NCBI GenBank assembly: GCA_020352645.1 | Contig: CP070683.1 | Coordinates: 1,342,956-1,406,955, forward strand | DNA length: 64,000 bases | DNA from: Candidatus Bathyarchaeota archaeon | Lineage (GTDB): Archaea; Thermoproteota; Bathyarchaeia; Bathyarchaeales; SOJC01 | Direction of reading: 5' to 3' | Shown here: one piece after another, positions 42,355 to 51,190 of the stretch | Layout of the letters: each line of letters opens with the position of its first letter | Numbering within the stretch: position 1 is the stretch's first letter | Position numbers and translations under genes: made by a program | The notes under the pieces: generated by a model | Told to the model about the DNA's origin: nothing | Seen by the model: the letters and a program-made list of their open reading frames with translations, nothing else | Database searches by the model: none

Positions 42355-42927
42355 ATGACTAGAAAGACCATCGTCGGAGTTGCCGGAATGCCAGGAGCTG
42401 GGAAAGCAGTTGTTGTCGAAGTCGCCAAGAAATTAGGTCATGAAGTAATTGTCATGGGTGATGAGGTGAGAATTGAGACAAAGCGTCGAGGCTTAGAACC
42501 TACGTCCCAGAGTATGGGAGAGGTTATGCTGAAGATGCGGAGCGAAGAAGGTTCTACGGTAGTTGCTGAACGCTGCATCCCGAAGATTGAGAAGCTAAAG
42601 AGCAAAATCATCATTGTTGATGGAATTCGAAGCGTATTCGAAGCAGATGCTTTCAGGAAGAGGTTCCCAGATTTCATGTTGTTGGGCATCCACGCTTCTC
42701 CTAAGACACGGTATAATCGACTGTTCAAGCGAAAGCGAAACGATGACCCAACAACTTGGCAAGCTTTCCTTGAGCGCGATCGACGAGAGCTTCAAGTTGG
42801 ACTGGGCAGTGTTATCGCATCTGCTGATTTGATGGTCATCAACGAAGGAAGAAAAGTTGAGCTGAAGAAGAATATTGAAAGCTTGCTGGAGAAAGTGAGA
42901 ATAGGTGAAAATAGGTGGCAGACATAG
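42355..42927 (+). CDS. UPF0200 P-loop kinase-like protein (Walker A Ser/Thr replaced by Ala)
   Basis: 190 residues from ATG 42355: TIVGVAGMPGAGKAVVVEVAKKLG, VIVMGDEVRIE, IIIVDGIRSVFEADAFR, and HASPKTRYNRLFKRKRNDDP. The order matches archaeal UPF0200 proteins, related to dephospho-CoA and nucleotide kinases. The P-loop Ser/Thr that coordinates Mg is Ala here (GAGKA), which may weaken phosphoryl transfer. Its 3' end overlaps the UPF0201 gene by 13 nt, a pairing known in archaea. Confidence 0.85.
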   Translation: MTRKTIVGVAGMPGAGKAVVVEVAKKLGHEVIVMGDEVRIETKRRGLEPTSQSMGEVMLKMRSEEGSTVVAERCIPKIEKLKSKIIIVDGIRSVFEADAFRKRFPDFMLLGIHASPKTRYNRLFKRKRNDDPTTWQAFLERDRRELQVGLGSVIASADLMVINEGRKVELKKNIESLLEKVRIGENRWQT

Positions 42928-43325
42928 AGCTGAGAATAGAAGCAAGTATCAATCCAACTGAAGACGTGGAAAGGGTCAAGAAAGCCATGGAAAATGTTTT
43001 CGGAGAACTCAAGTTTCAAGAGAAACGAGAGAATGGAGGAACTCTAATAACAGCTCTTGAGAAGGGAGCACCTGCAGCTGAAATGTTGTCAAGATTCGGC
43101 AAGGTTCTACGTAGAGAACATATCAGAGACGCTGCACGGGTTGTTCTTCTTCGGGGGATCGTTGACGGCGTCATAACTTTCCATCTGAACAAACAAGTTG
43201 CGTTTGCAGGGCACATCTCCTTCTGCGGACCAGTTGCAGAAAGTCCTCTCGGTCCGATATCAGTCCGAATATCAAGTGATGAACCAACGGCTCTCATCAA
43301 TTCTCTAGCTCCTAGAACTGTATGA
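42915..43325 (+). CDS. UPF0201 RNA-binding-domain protein
   Basis: 136 residues from GTG 42915: IELRIEASINPTEDVERVKKAMENVF, RREHIRDAARVVLLRG, ITFHLNKQVAFAGHISFCGPVAESPLGPISVRI. This is the archaeal UPF0201 pattern, with structural similarity to RNA-binding proteins and an SSPLGPI-like loop. Function is unknown; overlap with the UPF0200 gene suggests joint action. Confidence 0.9.
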   Translation: MADIELRIEASINPTEDVERVKKAMENVFGELKFQEKRENGGTLITALEKGAPAAEMLSRFGKVLRREHIRDAARVVLLRGIVDGVITFHLNKQVAFAGHISFCGPVAESPLGPISVRISSDEPTALINSLAPRTV

Positions 43326-43677
43326 CTGTAAGGCCTTTAATTCCAGGTTGCCTCTTGACACTCCTCCGAACCCACAGTAGAAGACCTTGGTTGAATCATC
43401 AGTGAGGTCGTGTGAGAAGAGAGTTACAGAGTACGCCTGCAATCTAATTCAAGGATTCAATGAAGAATGTCGCGGAGTGCATCTGCATATATTCTAGGTG
43501 TATAATATTCATAATCGATCAAGCGTTGGAACAAGGCGAAATAGCAAAGAATAGAGCATTGCCTTCAGAAGCAGCCAGTAGATCACACCCTTTCTCAAGC
43601 AAGCTGACTGGAAAAAGCTCGAACATTCTTCTGGTCGGGCCACTGACGTCATTTGGAATAGAGGAATGGGCTTGGTG
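43326..43677. other. About 350-nt intergenic region
   Basis: No convincing gene, tRNA or hairpin. A 72-codon plus-strand frame (43460-43678) has an ordinary start but no family pattern. AT-rich TATA-like sequence lies around 43486-43513. GAGGA at 43661-43665 precedes the TIM-barrel gene. Confidence 0.4.
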
Positions 43678-44457
43678 ATGACTGTCAAGATAGGCTTGTC
43701 GATGCTACACTGCTTGGGTAAGCCGTTCTCCTTCCTCTGCGACACATTGAGAAAAACGGAAGTTTCTCTTGTCGAACTCATTGATGATGGATGGCACACG
43801 CTCAACTCCAGACGGGTAAACAAGCTACTTGAAATAGGCGAGAAACATGACATCTCTTACACTTTGCATGCTCCTTTTGCAGCGGTGAATATTGCTGCGC
43901 CGACGCGAAGTACTCGGAGGTTCATGATTAAGAGACTGGATAAGTCATTGAGGTTTGCGTTGGATCTCAATTGTGAGCTTATGGTATTTCACTCTGGTTT
44001 GCATACGGGTATAAGCAGGTTCTACCCAGGCGAGGACTGGAAGGTCAATATTGAATCCGTACGTGAGATTCTCACTTTATCAAGGAAGTATGGTGTGCAA
44101 GTTGTGATTGAGAATTGCCCCGAGCCCTATGGTTTCATATTAAAGAGTTGGGAGCAATTCTCTGAGTTCTTCGATGAAGTGGATGAGGAGATTGGGCTAG
44201 CTCTTGATGTGGGGCACTCCAATATAAGTGGTCAAACAATTGCCTTCATAGAGGCTTTCAGAAAGAGGATTGTCCATATTCATTGCCATGATAACGATGG
44301 AAAGCATGATCTACATCTAGGGGTCGGTGAAGGGACTGTTAACTGGGAGGCATTCTCTGATGGAATCAAGGAAGTCGGTTTTCAAGGGTCTGTGATTGTT
44401 GAATCTTATTCCGGTCTGGATGATGGTTTGAATGTTCTGAGAAAGCTCCTCACTTAG
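43678..44457 (+). CDS. Xylose isomerase-like TIM-barrel (sugar phosphate isomerase/epimerase or AP-endonuclease-like)
   Basis: 259 residues from ATG 43678 (ATG 43666 possible). Metal-ligand candidates along the barrel: LHAPF, VFHSGLH, VVIENCPEP, LALDVGHSN, VHIHCHDND and VIVESYSG, the H-H-E-D-H-H-E series of the endonuclease IV/xylose isomerase-like superfamily with a trinuclear-type metal site. It may be a sugar isomerase or, given the RNA/DNA enzymes around it, an AP-endonuclease-like enzyme. Its end overlaps convergent rnz by 8 nt. Confidence 0.8.
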   Translation: MTVKIGLSMLHCLGKPFSFLCDTLRKTEVSLVELIDDGWHTLNSRRVNKLLEIGEKHDISYTLHAPFAAVNIAAPTRSTRRFMIKRLDKSLRFALDLNCELMVFHSGLHTGISRFYPGEDWKVNIESVREILTLSRKYGVQVVIENCPEPYGFILKSWEQFSEFFDEVDEEIGLALDVGHSNISGQTIAFIEAFRKRIVHIHCHDNDGKHDLHLGVGEGTVNWEAFSDGIKEVGFQGSVIVESYSGLDDGLNVLRKLLT

Positions 44458-45370
44458 GTAGTGGAAGGTTGATTTTCGTAAGATCCTTTGCGACGATCGT
44501 GTTGGGAAAGAGCTTTGTGGCTTGTTTCAACAATAGACTAGGTGTTTTGTATCTTGCGCTGATGTGCGTTAGAATCAACCGTTTGGCTTTTGCTTCCATC
44601 GCAGTTCTGGCCGCTTGGCTTGGTGTTGAATGGCCATCTTCTAGGGCCCTTTCTGTAAGCTTGTCATCAAAAGTGCAGTCGTGGATAAGCAAGTCAGCAT
44701 ATCTAGCAAGCTCTATCAAGGGCTGCGAAGATATGCTGTCACCTGTGTATACGATTTTTCTTCCAGCTCTTGGATGATCCATAACTTGGTCAGGTCTGAT
44801 GAGTTGATTATCACCAAGAGTTATGGCTGATCCATTTTGGAGTTTTGACCATAATTCTCCCTTCGGGATGCCTAGTGATTTGGCTCTTTCTGGATGGAAT
44901 TTTCCAGGTCTAGGTTTTTCTTCGAGACTATATGCGAATGCTATTGTGGAATGACTAGCCTCGGCGCAACATATTTTATATTCTCTCTCTTCACAAACGA
45001 CACCTTCATTCTTGATTTCCGATACCTCCAGAGGAAAGCTTAGAGCGAACTGAACTGTTTTGTCGATAGCTTCGACGAAGTCTCCTAGACCTTCTGGACC
45101 GTAGATTTCCAACGTCTTCTTGCGGCCAAGTAGAGACATAGTCTGAAGTATACCTGGTAAGCCAAGCACATGATCACCATGCATGTGCGTGATTAGCACT
45201 TTCATTCTCTTGTCGAATCCTATGGCTGTTCTCATCATTTGACGTTGAACTCCCTCCCCACAATCAAACAGAATTAGCTCCCCCTTTCGGCGTACCATAA
45301 TAGCTGGAAGTGATCTGGTTTTGGTAGGTATACTCCCAGCAGATCCTAGAATGATCACTTCAAGACTCAT
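44450..45370 (-). CDS. rnz: Ribonuclease Z (tRNase Z)
   Basis: 306 residues, the short tRNase Z form: VIILGSAGSIPTKTRSLPA, the zinc motif THMHGDHVLGLPG, the exosite-like helix region, ASHSTIAFAYS, KIVYTGDS, DLLIHDCTF, DGHSTPSQAA and LILTHISARY. It removes 3' trailers from tRNA precursors before CCA addition. It abuts the Trm-G10 gene upstream with no gap. Confidence 0.96.
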   Translation of the reverse strand: MSLEVIILGSAGSIPTKTRSLPAIMVRRKGELILFDCGEGVQRQMMRTAIGFDKRMKVLITHMHGDHVLGLPGILQTMSLLGRKKTLEIYGPEGLGDFVEAIDKTVQFALSFPLEVSEIKNEGVVCEEREYKICCAEASHSTIAFAYSLEEKPRPGKFHPERAKSLGIPKGELWSKLQNGSAITLGDNQLIRPDQVMDHPRAGRKIVYTGDSISSQPLIELARYADLLIHDCTFDDKLTERALEDGHSTPSQAARTAMEAKAKRLILTHISARYKTPSLLLKQATKLFPNTIVAKDLTKINLPLPK

Positions 45371-46408
45371 CTACGATTTCTCCAGAACCGTGATTTCCCG
45401 TGTAAGGCTTCTATGAACATAGAGCAGATGGGATTGGACATGGGTCAGCCCAACCTTTTGGGCGATAAGTTTGATGTTGCTGGTTATTGGAGCAGCCAGG
45501 CAGATAGATTGCCCTTTATCTAAGCTCTGAATAGCTGTTTTGAGAAAATCGTGTATGATCTCTTTTGTTTCATACCCCATGGTTGATGCTGAGCGCCCGT
45601 ATGGCGGATCAGTCACAATGCAGTTTGCTTTTGATATTGGGAGGTTCTTGACATCGGCCACGGCAAGTCCGTCACACTCTACGTTAAAGAACTTAAGGTT
45701 TCTCATGCTACCCTTTACCATGCGTTTATCGGCATCAAAACCAACAACTCGGCAACCTATAAGGCCACCTTCGATGAGGAGACTTCCAGTGCCGCAGAAG
45801 GGATCTAAAAGCAAATCACCTGCAATTGGCTTTACAAGGTTAACCATGCATCTTGCTAATTTTGCTCGCATAGCAGATGGATGGAAGAACGGCTTCTTTC
45901 GTGGGCGTCTCTCTCTAAAAGGAGTGGGCGAAACCTCCGCAAGCTTCAAACCAAACACGAAATAACCCGATGTTATAGTTCCGAAGAAAACCTTCTCGGG
46001 GGAGCTTAGATTGACCTTCGTTCTCTTGACCTTGTCAAGTATTGCTCCTCCAACTACCTTCTCCAGGCCAACGCTTGTGAAACCGCCTGTTCTCTTGCCG
46101 ATCCTTCGAACGCGTACCGCGAAGCTGTCGCCAGAACTCAGAAATTGCTCCAAGGGAGCAGATCGAATGGAATTCGTTATTTCTCCAGTTGATGCTTTGC
46201 AGCAAAAGAGCTCTTGACAGAGAACTCTAGTAAATGCGGATCTGGTTTTCAAAGCTTCTATTGCGGTTGCAGTTGTGTTTAGCCGCAAGACTTGTCTTGT
46301 CTTCTGTCTTTTTCGATAAGGAATCTTTTCAGCCTCTAGAATCGCTTCAACTTCTGCAAAAGGTAATGACGGGTGCTCGCCTGAGAGAAGAAGGAAGTAC
46401 TGGGGCAC
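45371..46408 (-). CDS. tRNA (guanine10-N2)-dimethyltransferase (Trm-G10, THUMP)
   Basis: 345 residues. The N-terminal ferredoxin-like/THUMP region (about 1-160) is followed by a SAM-binding domain: LLDPFCGTGSLLIEGGLIGCRVVGFDAD and the amino-methylase motif VTDPPYGRSAST. It methylates G10 of archaeal tRNA. The start is GTG 46408, overlapping the prs stop by 1 nt (TAGTG). Confidence 0.92.
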   Translation of the reverse strand: MPQYFLLLSGEHPSLPFAEVEAILEAEKIPYRKRQKTRQVLRLNTTATAIEALKTRSAFTRVLCQELFCCKASTGEITNSIRSAPLEQFLSSGDSFAVRVRRIGKRTGGFTSVGLEKVVGGAILDKVKRTKVNLSSPEKVFFGTITSGYFVFGLKLAEVSPTPFRERRPRKKPFFHPSAMRAKLARCMVNLVKPIAGDLLLDPFCGTGSLLIEGGLIGCRVVGFDADKRMVKGSMRNLKFFNVECDGLAVADVKNLPISKANCIVTDPPYGRSASTMGYETKEIIHDFLKTAIQSLDKGQSICLAAPITSNIKLIAQKVGLTHVQSHLLYVHRSLTREITVLEKS

Positions 46409-47295
46409 TAAGGTTTTGGCTCCTTCTGTGAAAGTGCTCGAGCAACTGCGGGTGCTACTGAAACGACACTAATCGGGCTTTGAACGCTGTCCGTACCTAT
46501 GACTCCATCAGCTCCGCATCCGATTATCTTCTTTCTAGTGTCTTCGGTCATGAGTGGATGAACGCACGCAGCATATACTCGTGACGCTCCTTGATTTTTC
46601 GTGTGAAAGACCGCTTTCATCATTGTTCCACCACTGCTAATAATGTCATCGAAGAGGATTGCGGTTCTCCCTTCAACATTGAGAGGTTTTTCTTCGATAG
46701 TCACCGCTCCGGTGTGAACGTCTCTTCTGGTTGGAATGTAGTCAGATGGACCTTCAAGTATCTTAGCAGCTTCTTTCGCTGTTGAGAGTCCCTTCTTGCC
46801 CATGGATAGGGAAACGGCGCTTTCAAAACCCTTGCTCTTGAAGTGCTTCGCAAGGAGTGGGATGGCTGAAATATCTTTCACAGGAACTGAACAAGACCTT
46901 ATCGCTTCAGGGTTATGAGCGTTTACGGTGATTATGTCGGAAACCCCGCATGCTTCAAGGATTTGAATGAAAACCTTTGCGCTGCACGCTTCACCTTGAA
47001 GGAAGGCTCTATCTTGGCGACTGTAAGCGAAATAAGGGATGACTGCTGTGATTTTTCTTGCATTATGATTTTTGGCAGCTGAAATCATCAGGAGCAGCTG
47101 TATCATCCTCTCTTCCTGAGGCCGACTCGTTGTCTGAACTGCGACAACGTGTTTGCCTCGAACATCTCCTTGGATGCGAATATAGCTTTCTCCATCTGGA
47201 AACTTCTTGAAAACAATGGGAATTAGCTTCGCGTTCAACTGAGAAGCAATACGATTCCCCAACTCTTGGCTTGCCGGCCCTGGGAGAACTATCAC
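46408..47295 (-). CDS. prs: Ribose-phosphate pyrophosphokinase
   Basis: 295 residues, typical of archaeal PRPP synthase. KKFPDGESYIRI, FAYSRQDRAFLQGEACSAKVF, the flexible loop with RRDVHTGAV, and the PRPP-binding AILFDDIISSGGTM are present. It makes PRPP from ribose-5-phosphate and ATP for purine, pyrimidine, NAD and archaeal lipid-unrelated routes. Its GTG start overlaps the HMG-CoA reductase stop by 4 nt (GTGA). Confidence 0.95.
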   Translation of the reverse strand: MIVLPGPASQELGNRIASQLNAKLIPIVFKKFPDGESYIRIQGDVRGKHVVAVQTTSRPQEERMIQLLLMISAAKNHNARKITAVIPYFAYSRQDRAFLQGEACSAKVFIQILEACGVSDIITVNAHNPEAIRSCSVPVKDISAIPLLAKHFKSKGFESAVSLSMGKKGLSTAKEAAKILEGPSDYIPTRRDVHTGAVTIEEKPLNVEGRTAILFDDIISSGGTMMKAVFHTKNQGASRVYAACVHPLMTEDTRKKIIGCGADGVIGTDSVQSPISVVSVAPAVARALSQKEPKP

Positions 47296-48566
47296 GTTTT
47301 TTCACTCCCGATTGTATCAAGGATTTCCTTGGCTCTGTCCATGCGGATTTTGCGCTCTTCAACCATTTTGTTGCTGACCACGTCGATGAACTTGCCCGTT
47401 GCGCCAGCAGCAATAGCTATATTTCGTGCGTGAAGACGCATGTGACCCCTTTGAATGCCTTCGTTTGCCAAAGCTCTAAGAGCGCCTAGGTTTTGAGCTA
47501 AACCTACCGCGGCAACAACTTCAGCAAGCTCACGGGCAGATTTCACGTCTAGGATTTTGAGTGCGATCTTTGCCACAGGATGTGTGCGGATGGCACCTCC
47601 TATTGTGCCGACTGCCAAGGGCATTTCAAGAGAACCCACTAGGTCACCTTTGGAGTTCTTCTCCCAAGTTGAAAGAGATGTGTAGTGGCCTGCATGTGAA
47701 GCGTAAGCGTGCGCACCCGCTTCAACAGCTCGATGGTCGTTGCATGTGGCGATGACAACAGCGATCATGCCGTTTAGGATTCCCTTATTGTGAGTTGCAG
47801 CACGATAAGGGTCAGAGGCAGCAAAGTGATAGGCTCGAACTACGCCATCTACAACTTCTTCACCGCCTATTGCTTCTTTTGGCACTGTAACGTACGCTCG
47901 AGTCAAACGTTTGGTGGCCAAATTGCTGATAATGCGCAAGTAAACTCGACCCCCAGTAATCCGCTCTATTAGAGGGGCCACCGCCTCCGCCATTGTGTTC
48001 ACAGCATTAGCGCCCATAGCATCACCACAATCAACGTGAAGCTCAGTGATCAACATGGCACCCGATTGCGTTTGAATGACCTTTGCTTCTAAGTCTTTGG
48101 CGCCGCCTCCGACGGATAGAAGAACAGGATCTTGTTCGTTAGCCTTTTTGAGTATGTCTTGCTTATTATGATAAACAGCCATGCACGCTCGATTGGGATC
48201 TTCAATATCTACCACTTGGATCTGTCCTATCATAATCGGGTCCGTACTTGTAGTGTGAAAGCCTCCGCCTTCACGAGCCAGCTTTGCAGCATAGCTTGCA
48301 GCTGCCACCACAGAAGGCTCTTCGATTGCCATAGGAATTAAATAGTCACGGTTGTTGATCAGAAAATTCACAGCAATTCCCAACGGAATCGGGAAAACAC
48401 TGACCACATTTTCTATCATACGATCTGCTAACTCTAGAGGAAGTGCTCCTCCCTTCCTTAGTGTTTCTACCTCTTGATCACTTAGATGAGCGAATTTCTT
48501 AACGAATTGAAGTCTTTCTTCGATTTGGAGCTTGTAGAACCCTGTGAAGACGGAGGATTTGCTCAT
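47292..48566 (-). CDS. hmgA: Hydroxymethylglutaryl-CoA reductase, class II
   Basis: 424 residues. It starts GFYKLQIEERLQFVKKFAHLSD and contains EEPSVVAAASYAAKLA (catalytic Glu), VDCGDAMGANAVNTMAEAVAPL, a nucleotide-binding AMGAN region, DPYRAATHNKGILNG (catalytic Lys), VEAGAHAYASHAGHY and GIQRGHMRLHARNIA with the general-acid His. This is the class II (Pseudomonas mevalonii-like) form, not the class I form of most archaea. It makes mevalonate from HMG-CoA for isoprenoid lipids. It heads the operon hmgA, prs, Trm-G10, rnz. Confidence 0.95.
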   Translation of the reverse strand: MSKSSVFTGFYKLQIEERLQFVKKFAHLSDQEVETLRKGGALPLELADRMIENVVSVFPIPLGIAVNFLINNRDYLIPMAIEEPSVVAAASYAAKLAREGGGFHTTSTDPIMIGQIQVVDIEDPNRACMAVYHNKQDILKKANEQDPVLLSVGGGAKDLEAKVIQTQSGAMLITELHVDCGDAMGANAVNTMAEAVAPLIERITGGRVYLRIISNLATKRLTRAYVTVPKEAIGGEEVVDGVVRAYHFAASDPYRAATHNKGILNGMIAVVIATCNDHRAVEAGAHAYASHAGHYTSLSTWEKNSKGDLVGSLEMPLAVGTIGGAIRTHPVAKIALKILDVKSARELAEVVAAVGLAQNLGALRALANEGIQRGHMRLHARNIAIAAGATGKFIDVVSNKMVEERKIRMDRAKEILDTIGSEKT

Positions 48567-48685
48567 GACTTGTAACTCCCGAATTACCTAATTCTTAAGG
48601 GCATAAGAATCTTATCTAGGTAGGAGTGCCGCGCATCCATTCCTGCAAGAACTTGGCGGCCTGGGTCACAGTGTTTTCTGCGTAG

Positions 48686-49894
48686 TTACTTGCTAAGTTC
48701 TCTGATTGTTTTCGCTACAGTTTTTGCTGAAGCGTCTGTCTTAATGCCATGATGGGAGTAATACGTTGAGTTTGCTATGTACCCGCCTTTCTCTAGCTCC
48801 GCAATGATATCCCCCTTTGATGGTATGGGCAACCCGATCTTGTCGCAGATCTTGTCAACAACATAATAGGCGAAAGGTGCTTTTGCCTCTTGCTTTGTCA
48901 AAGAAAGCTGTCTACGAATATTTCTCATATGCCTAAGATCTCTCATCCGTGCCTCCTTCTCCAAGAGCGCAACGAAATCTTCATCTACAATTTTGTCTAT
49001 CCAAAGGGGGCCGGCAAAATCCATCGCACCTTTACACTCTGGGCAGTTTTCAACTGTTACTTTGAAAATGCCAGGACTAGCTTCTCTATGAAAGCAGGAG
49101 AAACAATGTTTGATGTAGCCCATGTTCATTAAGCTTGAATTGGCCTTTCTAGCCCCATGATGAATGGTGGCGTAAAGCCTAATGTAATGTTGCGAGCCAT
49201 AACTGAATAACATCATTATGCTATTGTCATATCTGGCCGCTGATCTGGCCAACGCTCCTGCCAGCAACCGCACAGCCAACTCGTGACAATATTCAGTTCT
49301 CAATGGTTTCCCGCCATACTTCCGAATGCAGGCTTTGGGATGAACACCACACAACGGAGCTAAGTCCGTAGCTGTTAGTGCAATTAATCCTCCACTTCGC
49401 AAAGCTCTCAATGCTGAATCCACGTAAGGCATTGGCGAGCCAAATGGGTCAATATCGATATAATCGAATCTTTTCCTTGGAGCACCGAAACGACTCAGCA
49501 GCAGGTTGGCGTCCTCATTCTCTGCGCAAACAATGCGTTTCAGAAGGTTCTTCTCTACGTTGAATTGGGCCAACTGAAAAGCTTCATTATTAATATCGTT
49601 AATAACCACTTGCTGGACGTCTCTGACCTCCTTTGCCAGCCTTATGCCTCTAATTCCACATCCTGTCAAGGGCTCGCAGGCTCTTAACCTCCGTCCCACA
49701 GAATTCTGGAAAACCTGTAATGCTAACACTGCGAAGTCCCGGTTCTTCTCCATTACTGGATTATAGAAGACAGGCGCTTTAGATGGTGCATAATCCGAAG
49801 GTGTTTCGACAAATGCTTCGAGCCTTGGTACAAGAACTTGAGCCGATCCTTCACATGCAATTTCTACGGGGAACGCAAAAGACAATTTTACCAC
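48686..49894 (-). CDS. trm1: tRNA (guanine26-N2)-dimethyltransferase Trm1
   Basis: 402 residues from GTG 49894. APVFYNPVMEKNRDFAVLAL lies near the start; ACEPLTGCGIRGIRLA is the SAM site; FDYIDIDPFGSP is the catalytic motif; a zinc-type cysteine cluster (HCFSCF, ENCPEC) and a C-terminal RNA-binding part follow. It methylates G26 of tRNA to m2,2G. It is divergent from the THEP1 gene with a 45-nt gap holding the symmetric AT element GCTTAAAAGC (49922-49931). Confidence 0.93.
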   Translation of the reverse strand: MVKLSFAFPVEIACEGSAQVLVPRLEAFVETPSDYAPSKAPVFYNPVMEKNRDFAVLALQVFQNSVGRRLRACEPLTGCGIRGIRLAKEVRDVQQVVINDINNEAFQLAQFNVEKNLLKRIVCAENEDANLLLSRFGAPRKRFDYIDIDPFGSPMPYVDSALRALRSGGLIALTATDLAPLCGVHPKACIRKYGGKPLRTEYCHELAVRLLAGALARSAARYDNSIMMLFSYGSQHYIRLYATIHHGARKANSSLMNMGYIKHCFSCFHREASPGIFKVTVENCPECKGAMDFAGPLWIDKIVDEDFVALLEKEARMRDLRHMRNIRRQLSLTKQEAKAPFAYYVVDKICDKIGLPIPSKGDIIAELEKGGYIANSTYYSHHGIKTDASAKTVAKTIRELSK

Positions 49895-49938
49895 GCGACC
49901 GCAAGACACGTTAGTTAGTGTCGCTTAAAAGCAAATGT

Positions 49939-50499
49939 ATGGAGCGCAAAAAGGACACAGCTAAGCGGGTTATTCTCGTCACTGGACGTCCAAGAACAGG
50001 AAAGACTACAATTTTGCTCAGGGCTGCGAATGAGTTGATAATGAAGGGGTACAAGCTTGGTGGTATGGTAAGCCGTGAAATCATACAAGGTGGCGTTCGA
50101 GTAGGATTTCAGCTTGTGGATTTTGGATCTGGCGAGAGAGGATGGCTTGCTCGCGTCGGTGGGAGTTCAGGTCCGAAGATAGGCAAGTACAAGGTTAACC
50201 TGACAGATCTTGAGCTAATAGGTGCAAAGGCGATAATGCATGCAAAAGAAGGGGCAGACATTGTGCTTGTCGATGAGATAGGTCCGATGGAGCTATTGTC
50301 CGAAGCTTTCAGACTTGCTGTAAAGGATGTCATTGATGGTGAGAAACCGGTGCTTGGCACAATACACCATAGGGCTCAGCACACTTTGATCCAAACGATC
50401 AAGCTCAGGGGAGATACTGAGATTATTGAGGTGACTCCAATTAACAGAACTGAGATTCCACGAGTGATTGTGGATAAGATTAATAGGTTCTTCGCTTGA
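49939..50499 (+). CDS. THEP1-type nucleoside-triphosphatase
   Basis: 186 residues from ATG 49939: VILVTGRPRTGKTTILLRAANEL (Walker A), GGMVSREIIQGGVRVGFQLVD, LARVG, KYKVNLTDLE, IVLVDEIGPMELLSEAF (Walker B) and LGTIHHRA. It is an archaeal THEP1/cancer-related NTPase family member that hydrolyses several NTPs; its cell role is unsettled. It is followed by rnhB 20 nt downstream. Confidence 0.9.
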   Translation: MERKKDTAKRVILVTGRPRTGKTTILLRAANELIMKGYKLGGMVSREIIQGGVRVGFQLVDFGSGERGWLARVGGSSGPKIGKYKVNLTDLELIGAKAIMHAKEGADIVLVDEIGPMELLSEAFRLAVKDVIDGEKPVLGTIHHRAQHTLIQTIKLRGDTEIIEVTPINRTEIPRVIVDKINRFFA

Positions 50500-50519
50500 G
50501 CTTTTGCAGGGCTAAATAC

Positions 50520-51182
50520 ATGCGAATTTTGGGTGTGGATGAAGCTGGCCGAGGCTGCGTGATTGGCCCTCTTGTCATTGCGGGGGTGATGATTGACCAA
50601 GAGAACCTGTATACGCTCAAGAGTCTCGAAGTAAAGGACAGCAAGCTGCTTTCTCGAGACCGACGAGAGCATCTAGCCGAGAAAATAAGAAGTGTCGCTG
50701 TCGATACATATGTTATCAAGCTTTCTCCTGCTCAAATCGACAAGGCTGTGAGAAGCCAAAGAAAACATCATAAGCTAAACCGTTTAGAAGCCCAAACCAT
50801 GGCTGAACTGATTGAGAGACTTGAGCCAGATGTTGCTATAGTTGACGCCGCTGACGTGCTATCTGCTAGATTTAGATGTCACATTATTGAGCTTCTTTCT
50901 CACCCGGTGCAGGTCATATCAGAGCATAGAGCTGATAGGAACTATCCAGTGGTGTCTGCAGCTTCTATTGTCGCGAAAGTTGAACGAGATCATCACATCG
51001 ATTTCCTGAGAAATAGATTTGGGGACTTCGGAAGCGGCTACATGAGTGACCCGAAAACGAAGGCTTTCCTTGAAGAACTCGCAGAGCGTTGCACAACGTA
51101 TCCAGACTTTGTGAGGGCGTCTTGGAAGCCAGCGAGGATTGCTCGAGCAAATGCAAGAATGAAACAAGTCAAGCTAGCATGA
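50520..51182 (+). CDS. rnhB: Ribonuclease HII
   Basis: 220 residues from ATG 50520: ILGVDEAGRGCVIGPLVIAGV (first acids), VKDSKLLSRDRRE, VAIVDAADV, SEHRADRNYPVVSAASIVAKVERD and FGDFGSGYMSDPKT. The DEAGRG plus Y-GSGY pattern and all carboxylates of archaeal RNase HII are present. It cuts RNA-DNA hybrids and excises single ribonucleotides. The Cys after GR (GRGCVIGP) is uncommon but not at a catalytic position. Confidence 0.95.
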   Translation: MRILGVDEAGRGCVIGPLVIAGVMIDQENLYTLKSLEVKDSKLLSRDRREHLAEKIRSVAVDTYVIKLSPAQIDKAVRSQRKHHKLNRLEAQTMAELIERLEPDVAIVDAADVLSARFRCHIIELLSHPVQVISEHRADRNYPVVSAASIVAKVERDHHIDFLRNRFGDFGSGYMSDPKTKAFLEELAERCTTYPDFVRASWKPARIARANARMKQVKLA

Positions 51183-51190
51183 AAGGCAAA

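Noticed and set aside
43460-43678. 72-codon plus-strand frame in the gap before the TIM-barrel gene
   Set aside because: No family pattern, no Shine-Dalgarno, composition unlike neighbouring genes.
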